Below, piece after piece: positions 1 through 10,022 of a stretch of 64,000 bases of DNA (position 1 is the stretch's first letter; every line of letters starts with the position of its first letter). The DNA comes from Flaccisagitta enflata (Eukaryota > Chaetognatha > Sagittoidea > Aphragmophora), in assembly GCA_965153355.1 (NCBI GenBank), contig OZ231126.1, positions 67,890,001 through 67,954,000 on the forward strand. Reading direction: 5' to 3'. The notes under the pieces are model-generated. The model ran no database searches. It had not been told where the DNA came from and saw nothing but the letters and a program-made list of their open reading frames with translations. A program made the translations under genes and the position numbers.

Positions 1-392
1 ACGATATTTTCACGATGTGAACATTTTGTATTGAATGGTTGTTTGTAGTTTGCTTGAACCCTATTTTCGATCGGAAGTGGTCGTAATGAGCTGGCTTGTG
101 ATTTGTTGTTGGACCCTGAGATTACCTAACCTAGATGTAAGATTATTAAAGGGACCAGGGTAGTGACTCCGGGATTAAACTGTGTTCTCCTATGAGCTAA
201 CTGGGGCGCCTTTGGTGAATTCCTATAACCATTGGGCTAAATGCTAAAAACTTTACGCTACCCTGCAGGTCCCGGCCAAATATTACAACACGGGGAAGAA
301 AAATTTAAATGAGGATTATTTTCTTTCATCATTCGACAAGTAAAAAAGCTGAAAAACTAAAGGCCACATCTTAGTTACCTAATTGAAAATAA
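1..392. other. Unassigned non-coding sequence
   Basis: No convincing coding region, RNA gene or repeat was recognised here. Its position beyond the giant LTR element suggests that it is still intron of the threonyl-tRNA synthetase gene, whose missing 3' exons would lie further left. That is inference only. Confidence 0.4.
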
Positions 393-1330
393 ACCCAGCT
401 ACTCAATCAGACCCTGCTACTCAATCAGACCCTGCTACTCAATCAGACCTGGCTACTCAATCAGACCTGGCTACTCAATCAGACCTGGCTACTCAATCAG
501 ACCTGGCTACTCAATCAGACCTGGCTACTCAATCAGACCTGGCTACTCAATCAGACCTGGCTACTCAATCAGACCTGGCTACTCAATCAGACCTGGCTAC
601 TCAATCAGACCTGGCTACTCAATCAGACCCGGCTACTCAATCAGACCCGGCTACTCAAACAGACCCGGCTACTTGATCAGGCCCGGCTACTCGATCAAGC
701 CCGGCTACTCGATCAAGCCCGGCTACTCGATCAAGCCCGGCTACTCGATCAAGCCCGGCTACTCGATCAAGCCCGGCTACTCGATCAAGCCCGGCTGCTC
801 GATCAAGCCCGGCTACTCAATCAAGCCCGGCTACTCAATCAAGCCCGGCTACTCAATCAAGCCCAGCTACTCAATCAAGCCCAGCTACTCAACCAAGCCC
901 GGCTACTCAACCAAGCCCGGCTACTCAACCAAGCCCGGCTACTCAACCAAGCCCGGCTACTCAACCAAGCCCGGCTACTCAACCAAGCCCGGCTACTCAA
1001 CCAAGCCCGGCTACTCAACCAAGCCCAGCTACTCAACCAAGCCCGGCTACTCAACCAAGCCCGGCTACTCTACCCGATCCAGCTACTCTACCCGATCCAG
1101 CTACTCTACCCAATCCGGCTACTCTACCCAATCCGGCTACTCTACCCAATCCGGCTACTCTACCCGATCCGGCTACTCTACCCGATCCGGCTACTCTACC
1201 CGATCCGGCTACTCTACCCGATCCGGCTACTCTACCCGATCCGGCTACTCTACCCGATCCGGCTACTCCATCAGACCAGGCTACTGCATCAGACCCAGCT
1301 ACTCGATCTGACTCGGCTACTAGATCAGAC
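393..1330. repeat. 18-bp minisatellite (GGCTACTCAATCAGACCC type)
   Basis: About 52 copies of an 18-bp unit of the type CTACTCAATCAGACCCGG lie in tandem. Variants drift in blocks: CAATCAGAC, then CGATCAAGC, then CAACCAAGC, then CTACCCGATC. Because the unit is a multiple of three, long stop-free frames exist in several phases (PATQSD- and PGYSIK-like repeats on the plus strand, RVAGSG-like on the minus). There is no unique sequence or start context, so I treat these frames as a by-product of the period and not as genes. Confidence 0.95.
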
Positions 1331-1887
1331 CATAATGGCATAACTTGAAGTCCATGATAGCATACCTAAAAGTGTAACAATAAAACAAGATTATCACAAA
1401 TTTTTTCAAAAAAAAAAAAAAAAAAAAAGTAAAATTTTTTTTTTTCCAAAAACAAAAAAAAATTAAAAAAATTTTTTTTCAAAAAAAAAATATTGAAAAT
1501 TTTTTTAAGTCCAGGAAATAGTGTTACTAGACTAGATAAATCCATATAACCATATACCCATATATCTTCTTAACCAATACTCAGAATTTACTGAAATCTT
1601 GCAGGGTAGCATAATTGCTGCAATGAACCTTCACAACGAGTTTGAACAACATTAGTGAACCTTTACTACCCTTCCCCTATGTAAATTGCACAAGTCCAGG
1701 AATCAATATTACTAGCAAAATACCCCAATATCTTCTAAACCAATACTCAGAATTATCTGAAATCTTGCAGGGGAGCTTTAATTGATGCAATAAACCTTCA
1801 CAACAAGTTTGAACAACATTGGTGAACCTTTACTACCCTTCCCCTATGTAAATTGCACAAGTCCAGGAATTAATATTACTACAAAAA
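1331..1887. repeat. Poly(A)/poly(T) tract and degenerate ~170-185-bp direct repeats
   Basis: Positions 1405-1510 are runs of A and T. Then come about two and a half copies of a unit holding AAGTCCAGGAATyAATATTACTA, AACCAATACTCAGAAT, ATCTTGCAGG and CTTTACTACCCTTCCCCTAT; the AAGTCCAGGAA start recurs near 1507, 1691 and 1859. The third copy is cut short at 1887, where the LTR element begins. No coding potential was seen. Confidence 0.75.
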
Positions 1888-1911
1888 TGTGGCCAAGGGT
1901 AATTGAGTGTC

Positions 1912-1937
1912 AAATGAGATTAGCAATAATCTCATTT
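1912..1937 (+). promoter_or_regulatory. Perfect 11-bp inverted repeat in LTR, next to an octamer-like motif
   Basis: AAATGAGATTA, a GCAA loop and TAATCTCATTT form a perfect hairpin. It overlaps ATTTGCAT (1934-1941), the consensus of the POU octamer. The same arrangement is in the 3' LTR at 34741-34766. A regulatory role is inferred from the position near the start of the LTR. Confidence 0.45.
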
Positions 1938-2264
1938 GCATATTGCAGATGAACTTTATTTCATTCATTTTTCATTCATAGATTTCTTTCATCGATCTGG
2001 TATTTAGTTAGCTTCAATAGTCTTTATGTCTAGTATCATTAGTTATATTCCTATTTTCATTTAATTGATATTTAATTAGAAAAAAACACTTGTTGTCTCA
2101 ACTCTGGATGACTTGACTACTTTTCATGAGTTTTAATCTGTCCCAAAACAAATATGGTCATCCAGCTTGGGTCACCAAGTAGGGTTAAGCAGCATGACTG
2201 CCATCCCCTTTCAGCTCCATCAGTTCCATTTCCATAAATATTGAGTGTCAAGTAGTTTCCTCCA

Positions 2265-2270
2265 AATAAA
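2265..2270 (+). promoter_or_regulatory. Polyadenylation signal AATAAA in 5' LTR
   Basis: AATAAA is in TCCAAATAAAGC. The counterpart in the 3' LTR is at 35094-35099 and would be the one that ends the element's transcript. Confidence 0.5.
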
Positions 2271-2555
2271 GCTAAAGGTTAAGTTAATTCAGTCTTCCAT
2301 TCTCTCCTCTGCTCAGATATTTACTGTCCTTAGGACAACATGATGAAGATGACTAAAAGACAAAGACTAAATGACATAATTCGACAGTGAGTTAAAGTGC
2401 GCCGGTCGCCTTTGAGGGAAGGATTTGACTCAAGGACATGGATACAAAAAGGTTAGTAATTCAGGCTCAAATTGGTTGATAAGCGGCCCCATCATGGCCC
2501 AATTCATGGCAATAGCCTCCTCCCTCTCTGGTTTGATAGGTCCACCTTGCTCCAG

Positions 2556-2573
2556 TGGTGCATCTGTGTGTTT
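2556..2573 (+). promoter_or_regulatory. Putative primer-binding site
   Basis: One base after the 5' LTR the sequence reads TGGTGCATCTGTGTGTTT. A TGG start, complementary to a tRNA CCA end, at this spacing is expected of a primer-binding site. I could not assign the tRNA. Confidence 0.4.
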
Positions 2574-3684
2574 GCACTTCATGTGCAGACCCTGAATCTA
2601 CGGGCCGCCGTGTGTTGGTATGCTTGCTAAGTGCACTAGTGGTATCCCAGCATGCCTAACTTAATTTACTCGTACTTTACCGATGCCAGTCACTTATATT
2701 TGAGAGCTCTCATTTCCTCATCCAGATTTTACGTCTGGGAAAAGTTTTGGTAAGATTCGCCGTCAGAACTCGTACGTTACGGAGAAAAACACTTTCCCAT
2801 AAAGGAATTTCAAGTTTCATTTTCCCTCGTTTTCTGTGGAGGCTCAAGGTAAATCTAAGTATCTCAGCTGTTTCCCCGGCATTCCTTGGCAATGTTTACC
2901 CTTGGGAAATTAGTGGCAGTAATAGGGTAATGATATCCCATGCCCAAGAATGGGTGGCCAGTCTCATCGCTTTCTGCATTCTTTCTTATTCAATTGCCCT
3001 GCAGTCTGGCATTGGATCTGCCAGTCCCATCGTGGTTAATCACTTCGTCGTCGGTCCCATCCCCTCATGGTCGGATACCCAGCGTGGGGTTGCGCGGTTT
3101 ATCGTGTATTCGGTCCACTTGAAAGGGTGGATTCTTTGTCTGCGTTGGGGGATGCCAAACTGAATACCAGGAGCTCCATGACGTCAACAATACAAACGAC
3201 CTCGGTGTCTTTATCCGGACCCTCCCGTTCATCGTCTGATAATATTTTCTCCTTCGTTGCCGCCGTTATGGATTAGCTTTTCCCATGCAACGCGCCTTGG
3301 GGCGTGTGGACTGTACTAGATTGAATAGGATCCTAACTCACATATTTACCTTGTTGCCAAAAGCAGATTTCGTTGGACTAAGTTCAGTCCCCTGTGCGAG
3401 CATTTTAGTTAATCATTCCAGTGTCAAATAAAATCGCCACCGCCTGTCTCCAATCAATTTTTGCGGCAAGGTTTAAGGTTATAAATTAGCTGGTAACCGG
3501 CATTTAGGACACTCGTCTTCGTCATTTTGTCCCGTCTTGCTGATCCATTCATAAAGCCGCCGTTAGGGTGATAGGAATTTCTTCATTTGTTCTTGTTGCC
3601 GATAAAAAATAAAAGGATATTGGTTGACTGAAATCCCCTTTTTTTTCAGAAGCTGAAAACTTGGACCCAAGCTCAAAATCAATT

Positions 3685-3852
3685 ATGGAGTTCATTATTA
3701 ACATTCTCATTCTCATCGCGCTAGTTGCAATTTTAATCACTTTGAGGGATATTTTGTACTATTCTCGTCTTACTGTTTTTAAACTTGCGCGCCCGGAGCC
3801 TGCTCCCTCAACTCCTAAAGCGCCAAAGGCTAAAAGAGCCCTGCGATTTTGA
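3685..3852 (+). CDS. Possible 55-aa single-pass membrane protein in the leader
   Basis: The frame from ATG 3685 encodes a short acidic-free N terminus, one strongly hydrophobic stretch (residues about 3-20, rich in Ile, Leu, Val and Ala), then a charged segment and a Pro/Ala/Lys-rich basic tail ending in RALRF. The layout is that of a small type III or tail-like membrane protein. A possible splice acceptor (poly-T followed by CAG) lies about 35 bases upstream. I recognise no family. The frame is short enough to arise by chance; its composition is the main support. Inside the LTR element it would be an additional accessory product. Confidence 0.3.
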   Translation: MEFIINILILIALVAILITLRDILYYSRLTVFKLARPEPAPSTPKAPKAKRALRF

Positions 3853-4253
3853 TACAAATTACGAATTTTGTAAAATAAGCTAAGCTTTTAAAATTCGCGG
3901 AACTCCATAGCAATAGTAGTGAATTAGCTTCCTTGCTTTTATCAAATTGTCGTACCTATTGGTTAAAGTCTTCAATGAATGATTTTTGAATGAAAGTTTT
4001 CTTCCCCATTTTTTGTTTTTTTCTCGTGTTTCGGTTCCGCTGTAGCTTTGCAGCCTCGGTTCACATTCACACACTCTTTTCCGCGAATTATTTTTCTCTT
4101 GATTTGGGTCGCATTCTATCCCTAAAAAAAGATTTTTTTTTCAATATCCCTTTTTTACCTTGGTCATCGACTTTCTTTTAAAATATACGGAACTATACCC
4201 CCACCCTGCCATCCATCATCTGTCGTTTGCCTTATATCTTTCCCCTCGCACCC

Positions 4254-4880
4254 GCTTGGCTGCTTTGAGTGGTGAAAGAAAAAAGGATAATAAGGGAAGA
4301 AAAGAAGGAAAGTAGAAGAACAAATTAGAAAAAAAAGAAGACGAAAGGGAAAAAGAAAAAGAAAGAGGAAACAGAAAAGAAAAAGTAGTGAAAGGAAGAT
4401 AAAATAAGGAAGCAAGATATAAAAAAAAAAACGAAATCAAAAAAAAAAACGGTATAGTGGGAAATAATAATTTAAGTGTCTTACTTGCATAATCACAATA
4501 GAACGTGACCAAGTCCAGTCTAAACCCCCCCCTCTCTTCCTCTATTCCTCCTAATTCTTATCTACTGCCTCAACTCTTGCGTCCTGTCCGCTCCCGCTTG
4601 GTGGCTTTGGTCAGTGGCGCTCATTTCCTTATTCTTGCTTGCTCACGTTCAATTCTGCCAACGTCCTTCTCTCTACCAGTGGTTAACACTCTATTCCGTC
4701 TATTCCCTTGTATTCCACAAAACGCAATTGTTATCACAGTATGGGGTTTCTGGTCCGCACCCGCTTGGTTGCTTTGGCCCTTTAAACCCCTCCCCCCCTT
4801 GTATCTCGTCCATCGTCCTCTCGGGTATTATTCCACATCACTGTTGGTAAGTGCCGCTGCTGATTGGTAGCTTTGGCGCC
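4254..4880 (+). repeat. Four dispersed copies of a CCCGCTTGGTGGCTTTGG-like motif
   Basis: The related strings CACCCGCTTGGCTGCTTTG (about 4250), TCCCGCTTGGTGGCTTTGG (about 4592), CACCCGCTTGGTTGCTTTGG (about 4757) and CTGATTGGTAGCTTTGGCGCC (about 4860) precede gag. The last copy ends in TTTGGCGCCAAC. Their function is unknown; they are repeated landmarks in the untranslated leader. Confidence 0.45.
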
Positions 4881-4923
4881 AACTTTTACACCCTTCTCAT
4901 TCCCATTTCCATCACACTCCATC

Positions 4924-6513
4924 ATGAATAACTCCAACGGCATTCTCGATATTCGTCCATTTAGCTACGAGAGTGGGCAGGATGTCACAATTTTTCTAAA
5001 AAGGTTTGAGAAAATGGTCGATGCTCGGCTGGCAGCTGATGCCACAGCTGCTCAGAAAAAAGCCGAATATTTGCGGCTTCTGCCTACCAAGCTTGACGAT
5101 TTTAGCCTTACAGTTTTTGAGTCTTCTGACAATAACACCGATTGGGCTGCCATTGAAGATGAGTTAATCACAAAATTTTCGGACCCTGCTAAGGCTCAGC
5201 TATTCAAAACAAAGGTTGATTTCATACGTTGGGATGGAGAATCCCCACTCCATGTGTATGAAAATCGCATCATTTCTGCTACTCGTCAGTATGATCCTGA
5301 CGTGGTAGCAAATGATGATCTCTTTAAAAGGGAAGTTTTTAAGAGGTTCATGGCAGGTCTCCCGCCAGATTTCCAACATTACGTTGATGTTGGTCTCCCT
5401 GTCCGTTCTGTTGATGTCACCATGGCTCGAGAAAGAGCGGAAAAGTTTAGGGATATCCTATCCAGGAATCAGGGGGTATCTCCATTCACTGGTTTACTTG
5501 CCAAACCCACCTCCCTTCCTGCTGCTAATGCAGTGGCTGCAGCTCAACTCATGGCGTCGTACAAAAATCCATCTGTCGATAACCTTACCGATCAGATCTC
5601 TGCCCTTAGCTTAGCACACAAGGAATCCATTGAGCTTCAGAAAGAGACCAATAAGAGCATAAATTCTTTGATTGAACAGATTTCCACTCGCGATCGAAAC
5701 GATTATCGCTCAAGGGCACGCTCACCAGGCGGTGATAGGGTTAACTATGGCCCGTCATATGGCAACAGGTCACCCCATGGATCCCCTTACAGATCCCCTG
5801 CACGTTATGGGCCTCATGACAATCGCCCTCCTTCATATGACCGTGGTCAGGCTTTTCGTAATGATTATCCCCCCAGGTACCAGCCTAACGATTCCTTCAG
5901 GCAAAATTACCAGGGAAACCCAGCCTATCAGAATCAGCCCTATCAGCAAAATGGTGGTTCTTATCGGCACAATCATCAGCCTCAGAATCAACAATTTCGG
6001 CCTCAAAATCAACAATACCAGCCTCAAAATCAACAATACCAGCCTCAAAATCAGCATTATCAGCCTCAAAATCAGCAATTTCCACCTCAGGGTCGTCAAT
6101 ACCAACCCCAGAATCAACCTCCAAATCAGTTTCAGCCCCAGAGGCAGAATCAATTCCAGCAAAATCCTCAATCCTTCCATCAGCAACAGCCACAGATTCA
6201 GCAAAATCGCCCCCCACCTAACTCTCGTAGGGATTTTGGACCCCCACCCATCCAAAACCAGGGAAACCAGGGGCGCTCGACTTTTGCCGATCACAATAGG
6301 GCCCATCCTCAAAACTCTCAAAGATTGGGTCCCCCGAGCAATCCAAATGGTGCCATGCTTCTAGACATGAATGATGGTTGTGAACCTCAAGGTGCTGCTG
6401 CCTCTTGCAACAACCAGTCTAAGGGCGTTTCTTTCAGTGTGCCAGAACCGCAATCTGCTAACTTCGCTCAATATTGCGATGCCCCACACTACTCCCATCA
6501 GGAGGATTTTTGA
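4924..6513 (+). CDS. gag: Gag protein of the LTR element
   Basis: The ATG at 4924 begins a 529-aa protein. I chose it over the open frame further upstream because the upstream part is low-complexity leader and the fold-like region starts here. Residues about 10-190 look like a retrotransposon Gag domain (a helix-rich stretch with FLKRFEKMVDAR, LPTKLDDFSL and RWDGESPLHVYENRI). The rest is Arg/Tyr-rich, then strongly Gln/Pro/Asn-rich with repeats of the type QPQNQQY near residues 360-400. There is no CCHC zinc knuckle, so the basic and Gln-rich tail may bind RNA instead. The stop TGA overlaps the ATG of the protease frame (TGATG at 6511-6515), in the -1 phase, so protease-pol could be made by stop-restart or by frameshifting. 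Confidence 0.88.
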   Translation: MNNSNGILDIRPFSYESGQDVTIFLKRFEKMVDARLAADATAAQKKAEYLRLLPTKLDDFSLTVFESSDNNTDWAAIEDELITKFSDPAKAQLFKTKVDFIRWDGESPLHVYENRIISATRQYDPDVVANDDLFKREVFKRFMAGLPPDFQHYVDVGLPVRSVDVTMARERAEKFRDILSRNQGVSPFTGLLAKPTSLPAANAVAAAQLMASYKNPSVDNLTDQISALSLAHKESIELQKETNKSINSLIEQISTRDRNDYRSRARSPGGDRVNYGPSYGNRSPHGSPYRSPARYGPHDNRPPSYDRGQAFRNDYPPRYQPNDSFRQNYQGNPAYQNQPYQQNGGSYRHNHQPQNQQFRPQNQQYQPQNQQYQPQNQHYQPQNQQFPPQGRQYQPQNQPPNQFQPQRQNQFQQNPQSFHQQQPQIQQNRPPPNSRRDFGPPPIQNQGNQGRSTFADHNRAHPQNSQRLGPPSNPNGAMLLDMNDGCEPQGAAASCNNQSKGVSFSVPEPQSANFAQYCDAPHYSHQEDF

Positions 6514-6797
6514 TGAATGACACCTCTGCGAGTCGTGAGTGTGTCGACCAGACTAATCCTAAGACTCAATTAAGCCAGATGTCAAAACCTGATATCTTTG
6601 CAGAGATAGAAGTCAAAATAAACAATAACCCGCTTTATGCTTTAGTTGATACTGGATGTTCCACTAGCTGCGTTTCGGAAATGGAAATTCGCCGATCCCC
6701 ATTTTTGCAAAATTGTATCTTTTCCCCCCAAACAGATGTGGGACATGCCATCAATGGCAACGATGTCGTAACCATTGGCTTGTTAGAGCTCCCTTTT
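6513..6797 (+). CDS. pro: Aspartic protease, N-terminal part (interrupted)
   Basis: The frame opens at ATG 6513, overlapping the gag stop, and carries the retropepsin active-site motif VDTGCS (codons near 6645-6660) after the strand EIEVKINNNPLYAL. It continues to a Leu/Glu/Pro-rich strand and is cut at about 6797 by the Helitron-like element, after which the frame ends within 30 bases. The C-terminal half, including the GWDFL strand, resumes at 21973. The offset across the insertion is 15175 bp when one CTTTT copy is counted, which is the phase needed for the two halves to be in one frame. Confidence 0.85.
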
Positions 6798-6831
6798 GGG
6801 CAGCGGCCCCGAAGGGGCCGATGACCTATGC
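6798..6831 (+). repeat. Left 34-bp subterminal inverted repeat with internal hairpin
   Basis: It starts GGGCAGCGGCCCCGAAGGGG and ends CCGATGACCTATGC. The core CGGCCCC-GAA-GGGGCCG is itself a 7-bp-stem hairpin. Confidence 0.92.
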
Positions 6832-9060
6832 TTTCACACATATGGGGAATTTTCTCCTCCTCCTCCTCCTCCTTCTTCTTCTCCGTCCCCCCCCCCCCCT
6901 GGCTTCGAAGCTCAAATCGCAGCCTCAAGCCCAAATCACAGTCTCGAGCTTGAATCCCAGGCTTAGGGCTAAAATTCCAACCTTATGGCTTAAATCCCAG
7001 ATTCATCCCTCATATTCCAATATTTTGGCTCAAATCCCAGCCTTATGACTCAAATATCAGCCTAGCATAGGTCATCGGTTCCTTCGGGGCCTGCTGACCT
7101 CTCAAATCCCCCCCTCCTCCTTCTTCTCCTCCTCCTCCTCCTTTTCCATCCTCCTCCTCCAGGCTTTAAAGCTCAAATCAGAGCCTCAAGTATAAATCAG
7201 TCTCAAGCTTGAATCCCAGGCTCAGGGCTCAAATACCAACCTTATGGCTGAAAACCCAGCTTCATCCCTCTTATTCCAATCTTTTGGCTCAAATCCCAGC
7301 CTTATGACTCTAATAACAGCCTAGCATAGGTCATCGGTTCCTTCGGGGCCTGCTGACCACTCAAATCCCCCCTCCTCCTTCTTCTCCTCCTCCTTTTCCA
7401 TCCTCCTCCTCCTGGCTTTGAAGCCTCAAGTATAAATCACTGTCTCGAGCTTGAATCCCAGGCTCAGGGCTCAAATACCGACCTTATGGCTTAAATCCCA
7501 GCTTCATCCCTCTTATTCCAATCTTTTGGCTCAAATCCCAGCCTTATGACTCAAATAACAGCCTAGCATAGGTCATCGGTTCCTTCGGGGCCTGCTGACC
7601 ACTCAAATCCCCCCTCCTCCTGGCTTGAAGCTCCTCCTCGAGCTTGAATCCCAGGCTCAGGGCTCAAATTCCAACCTTATGGCTGAAATCCCAGCTTCAT
7701 CCCTCATATTCCAATCTTTTGGCACAAATCCCAACCTTATGACTCAAATAAGAGCCTAGCATTGGTCATCGGTTCCTTCGGCGCCTGCTGACCACTCAAA
7801 TCCCCCCTCCTCCTTCTTCTCCTCCTCCTGGCTTTGAAGCTCAAATCAGAGCCTCAAGTACAAATCACTGTCTCAAGCTTGAATCCCAGGCTCAGGGCTC
7901 AAATTCCAACCTTATGGCTTAAATCCCAGCTTCATCGCTCATATGCCAATCTTTTAGCTCATATCCCAGCCTTATGACTCAAATTACAGCCTAGCATAGG
8001 TCATTGGTTCCTTCGGGGCCTGCTGACCTCTCAAATCCCCCCTCCTCCTCCTCCTGGCTTCCAAGCTCAAATCAGAGCTTCAAGTCCAAATCACTGTCTC
8101 AAGCTTGATTCCCAGGCTCAGGACTCAAATCCCAATCTTATGCTTAAATCCCAGCTTCATAATTCATATTCCAATCTTTTGGCTTATATCCCAGCCTTAT
8201 GACTCAAATTACAGCCTAGTATAGGTCATCGGTTCCTTCGAGGCCTGCTGACCTCTCAAATACCCCCTTCTCCCTCTTCTCCTCCTTATCCTCCTTTTCC
8301 ATCCTCCACCTCCTGGCTTTGAAGCTCAAATCAGAGCCTCAAGTCCAAATCACTGTCTCAAGCTTGAATCCCAGGCTCAGGACACAAATCCCAATCTTAT
8401 GCTTGAATCCCAGCTTCATAATCCATATTCCAATATTTTGGCTCAAATCCCAGCCTTGTGACCCAAATTACAGCCTAGCATAGGTCATCGGTTCCTTCGG
8501 GGCCTGCTGACCTCTTAGATCTTAGCTTAAAATTCCAGCCTTGTGGCTCACATCCTAGTCTCATTACTAAAGCCCAACCTTATGAGTTAAATCCTAGCCT
8601 TAAAGCTCACATTTCAATATCTTGGCCCAAATCCCAGCCTTTTGGTTCAAATATCAGCCTCTAGGCTCATCCGAGCCTTGCTGCTCTAATCTCAGCCTTA
8701 TGGCTCATATCCTAGCTTCACGGCTCAAATTACAGCCCCATGGCTTGAATCCCAACCTGGCATAGGTCCTTGGCCCCTCTGAGGCCTGGTGATCTTTCAT
8801 TCTGATCCCAAATCTGCTTTCTTACCTTCCTTATCTTCCTCACCCTTCTCCTAAAGGCTCAAATCACAGCCTCAGGCTTTAGGTTCAAATTCCAACCCTA
8901 AGCTCAAATCTCAGGCTGAAGGCTCTAAACCCAACCTTATGGCTTAAATCCCTGCCTAAAAGCTCAGATTCCAATCTCTTGGCTCAAATCCGAGCCTTGT
9001 GGCTCAAATCACAACATGGCGTAGGTCATCGGTTTGTTCATTCTAGTCCCATATAGTAGG
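6832..9060. repeat. Tandem array of ~190-280-bp units carrying degenerate inverted-repeat copies
   Basis: Eight or nine units occur, each a CT/CCTCC stretch plus several GGCTCAAATCCCAGCCTTAT-type 20-22-bp sub-repeats. Each unit closes with a degenerate copy of the terminal repeat (GCATAGGTCATCGGTTCCTT, then CGGGGCCTGCTGACC) at 7065, 7324, 7565, 7759, 7994, 8219, 8479, 8760 and 9017. The terminal repeat has GCCCC and CCGCTGCCC where the array has GTTCC and CCTGCTGACC. No genes are present. Confidence 0.88.
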
Positions 9061-9419
9061 ACTCATGATTAGTTCTCATGCTCTTAATCTCCCCTACCCC
9101 CAAAGCTCTTATTCCATGAATAAATTGCATAAATGAATTCCTAACCAGCTGGAAAACTCTATTTCCAGTTCAAACCTTTCCACTTAAAAGCTCAGTCCTA
9201 CATCCCTTTCCCCCTTTGATATAAGCCATGAAGTCTGAACTTCCTTGATTGAAAATCAATCTATCTTATCCATAATATGAAGAAAAAATATTTATGTCAG
9301 AGCAAGAAATGATATTTTTTTCAACTACATTTCATAGCAATGATTTCATGAAATATCACTCACAGAGAATCATATAAGATGTAATGCGTCTCCTCTTTTA
9401 GAACCTTTGTTGCCTTTGG

Positions 9420-9975
9420 TCAAATGCATCAGCGTTTCTTCCGCATATCAGCGTCTCTTTCGTATGTCAACATCTCTCCCGTATATCAATGTCTTTCCCT
9501 ATATCAAAGTCTCTTCCGTATATTAGCGTCTCTTTGGTACAACGTCTCTCTTGCAGATCAGCATCTCTTCCGTACATCAGCGACTCTTCTGTAGATCAGC
9601 AACTCTTCTGTAGATCAGCGACTCTTCCATACATCAACATCTTTTTGGTATATCAGCGTCTCTTTAGTACATCAGCGTCTCTTCCGTAAATCAGTGTCTC
9701 TTCCATAAATCAGCGACTCTTCCCTAGATCAGCGACTCTTCCATAGATCAGCGACTCTTCCATAGATCAGCAACTCTTCTGTAGATCAGCAACTCTTCCG
9801 TAGATCAGCAACTCTTCCGTAGATCAGCAACTCTTCCGTAGATCAGCAACGCTTCCATAGATCAGCGACTCATTCGTAGATCAGCGACTCTTCCATATAT
9901 CAGCGACTCCTCTGTATATCAGCGACTCTTCTGTATATCAGCGACTCTTCTGATTTATCACCAACTCTTCAGATG
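9420..9975. repeat. 19-bp minisatellite (ATCAGCGACTCTTCCGTAG)
   Basis: About 28 copies of ATCAGCRACTCTTCCRTAG and variants occur in tandem within the Helitron-like element. No coding signal. Confidence 0.9.
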
Positions 9976-10004
9976 CATCACCAACTTTCTCCTTACTTCT
10001 TTTT

Positions 10005-10022
10005 AGTCGCGTACACGTGACT
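10005..10022. repeat. Near-palindrome AGTCGCGTACACGTGACT
   Basis: This is a near-perfect 18-bp palindrome preceded by a T-run and followed by GGTCC/GTCCATTGG and ATTTTAAGTC repeats. The same arrangement recurs at 40501 and 48297. Confidence 0.6.

Larger units (their letters stand above)
1888..2554 (+). repeat. 5' LTR (667 bp)
   Basis: It begins TGTGGCCAAGGG and ends CACCTTGCTCCA. It matches 34717-35383 base for base except for a G/A difference in TTTAATCTRTCCC and an A/G difference in GACTCRAGGACA. An 11-bp inverted repeat at 1912-1937 and an AATAAA at 2265-2270 are plausible LTR regulatory parts. The near identity implies a recent insertion or recent gene conversion. Confidence 0.88.
2574..4923 (+). 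other. Long leader of the LTR element
   Basis: About 2.35 kb separates the LTR from the gag start. It holds short open frames without recognisable domains, a polypyrimidine-CAG acceptor-like site near 3641-3651, the small membrane-protein frame at 3685 and a degenerate repeated motif just before gag. A leader this long is unusual for a gypsy element. It may carry a packaging signal or an intron, but neither can be shown from sequence alone. Confidence 0.5.

Noticed and set aside
393-1341. Three long overlapping frames (97, 212 and 96 codons) with perfect repeats
   Set aside because: They follow only from the 18-bp period of the minisatellite and have no unique sequence.
2747-3163. 138-codon open frame in the leader
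   Set aside because: No domain, no start context and overlapping frames on both strands; probably untranslated leader.
6832-9060. CRISPR-like array (regular repeats and spacers)
   Set aside because: The units are related along their whole length and the genome is eukaryotic; it is a satellite-like tandem array.
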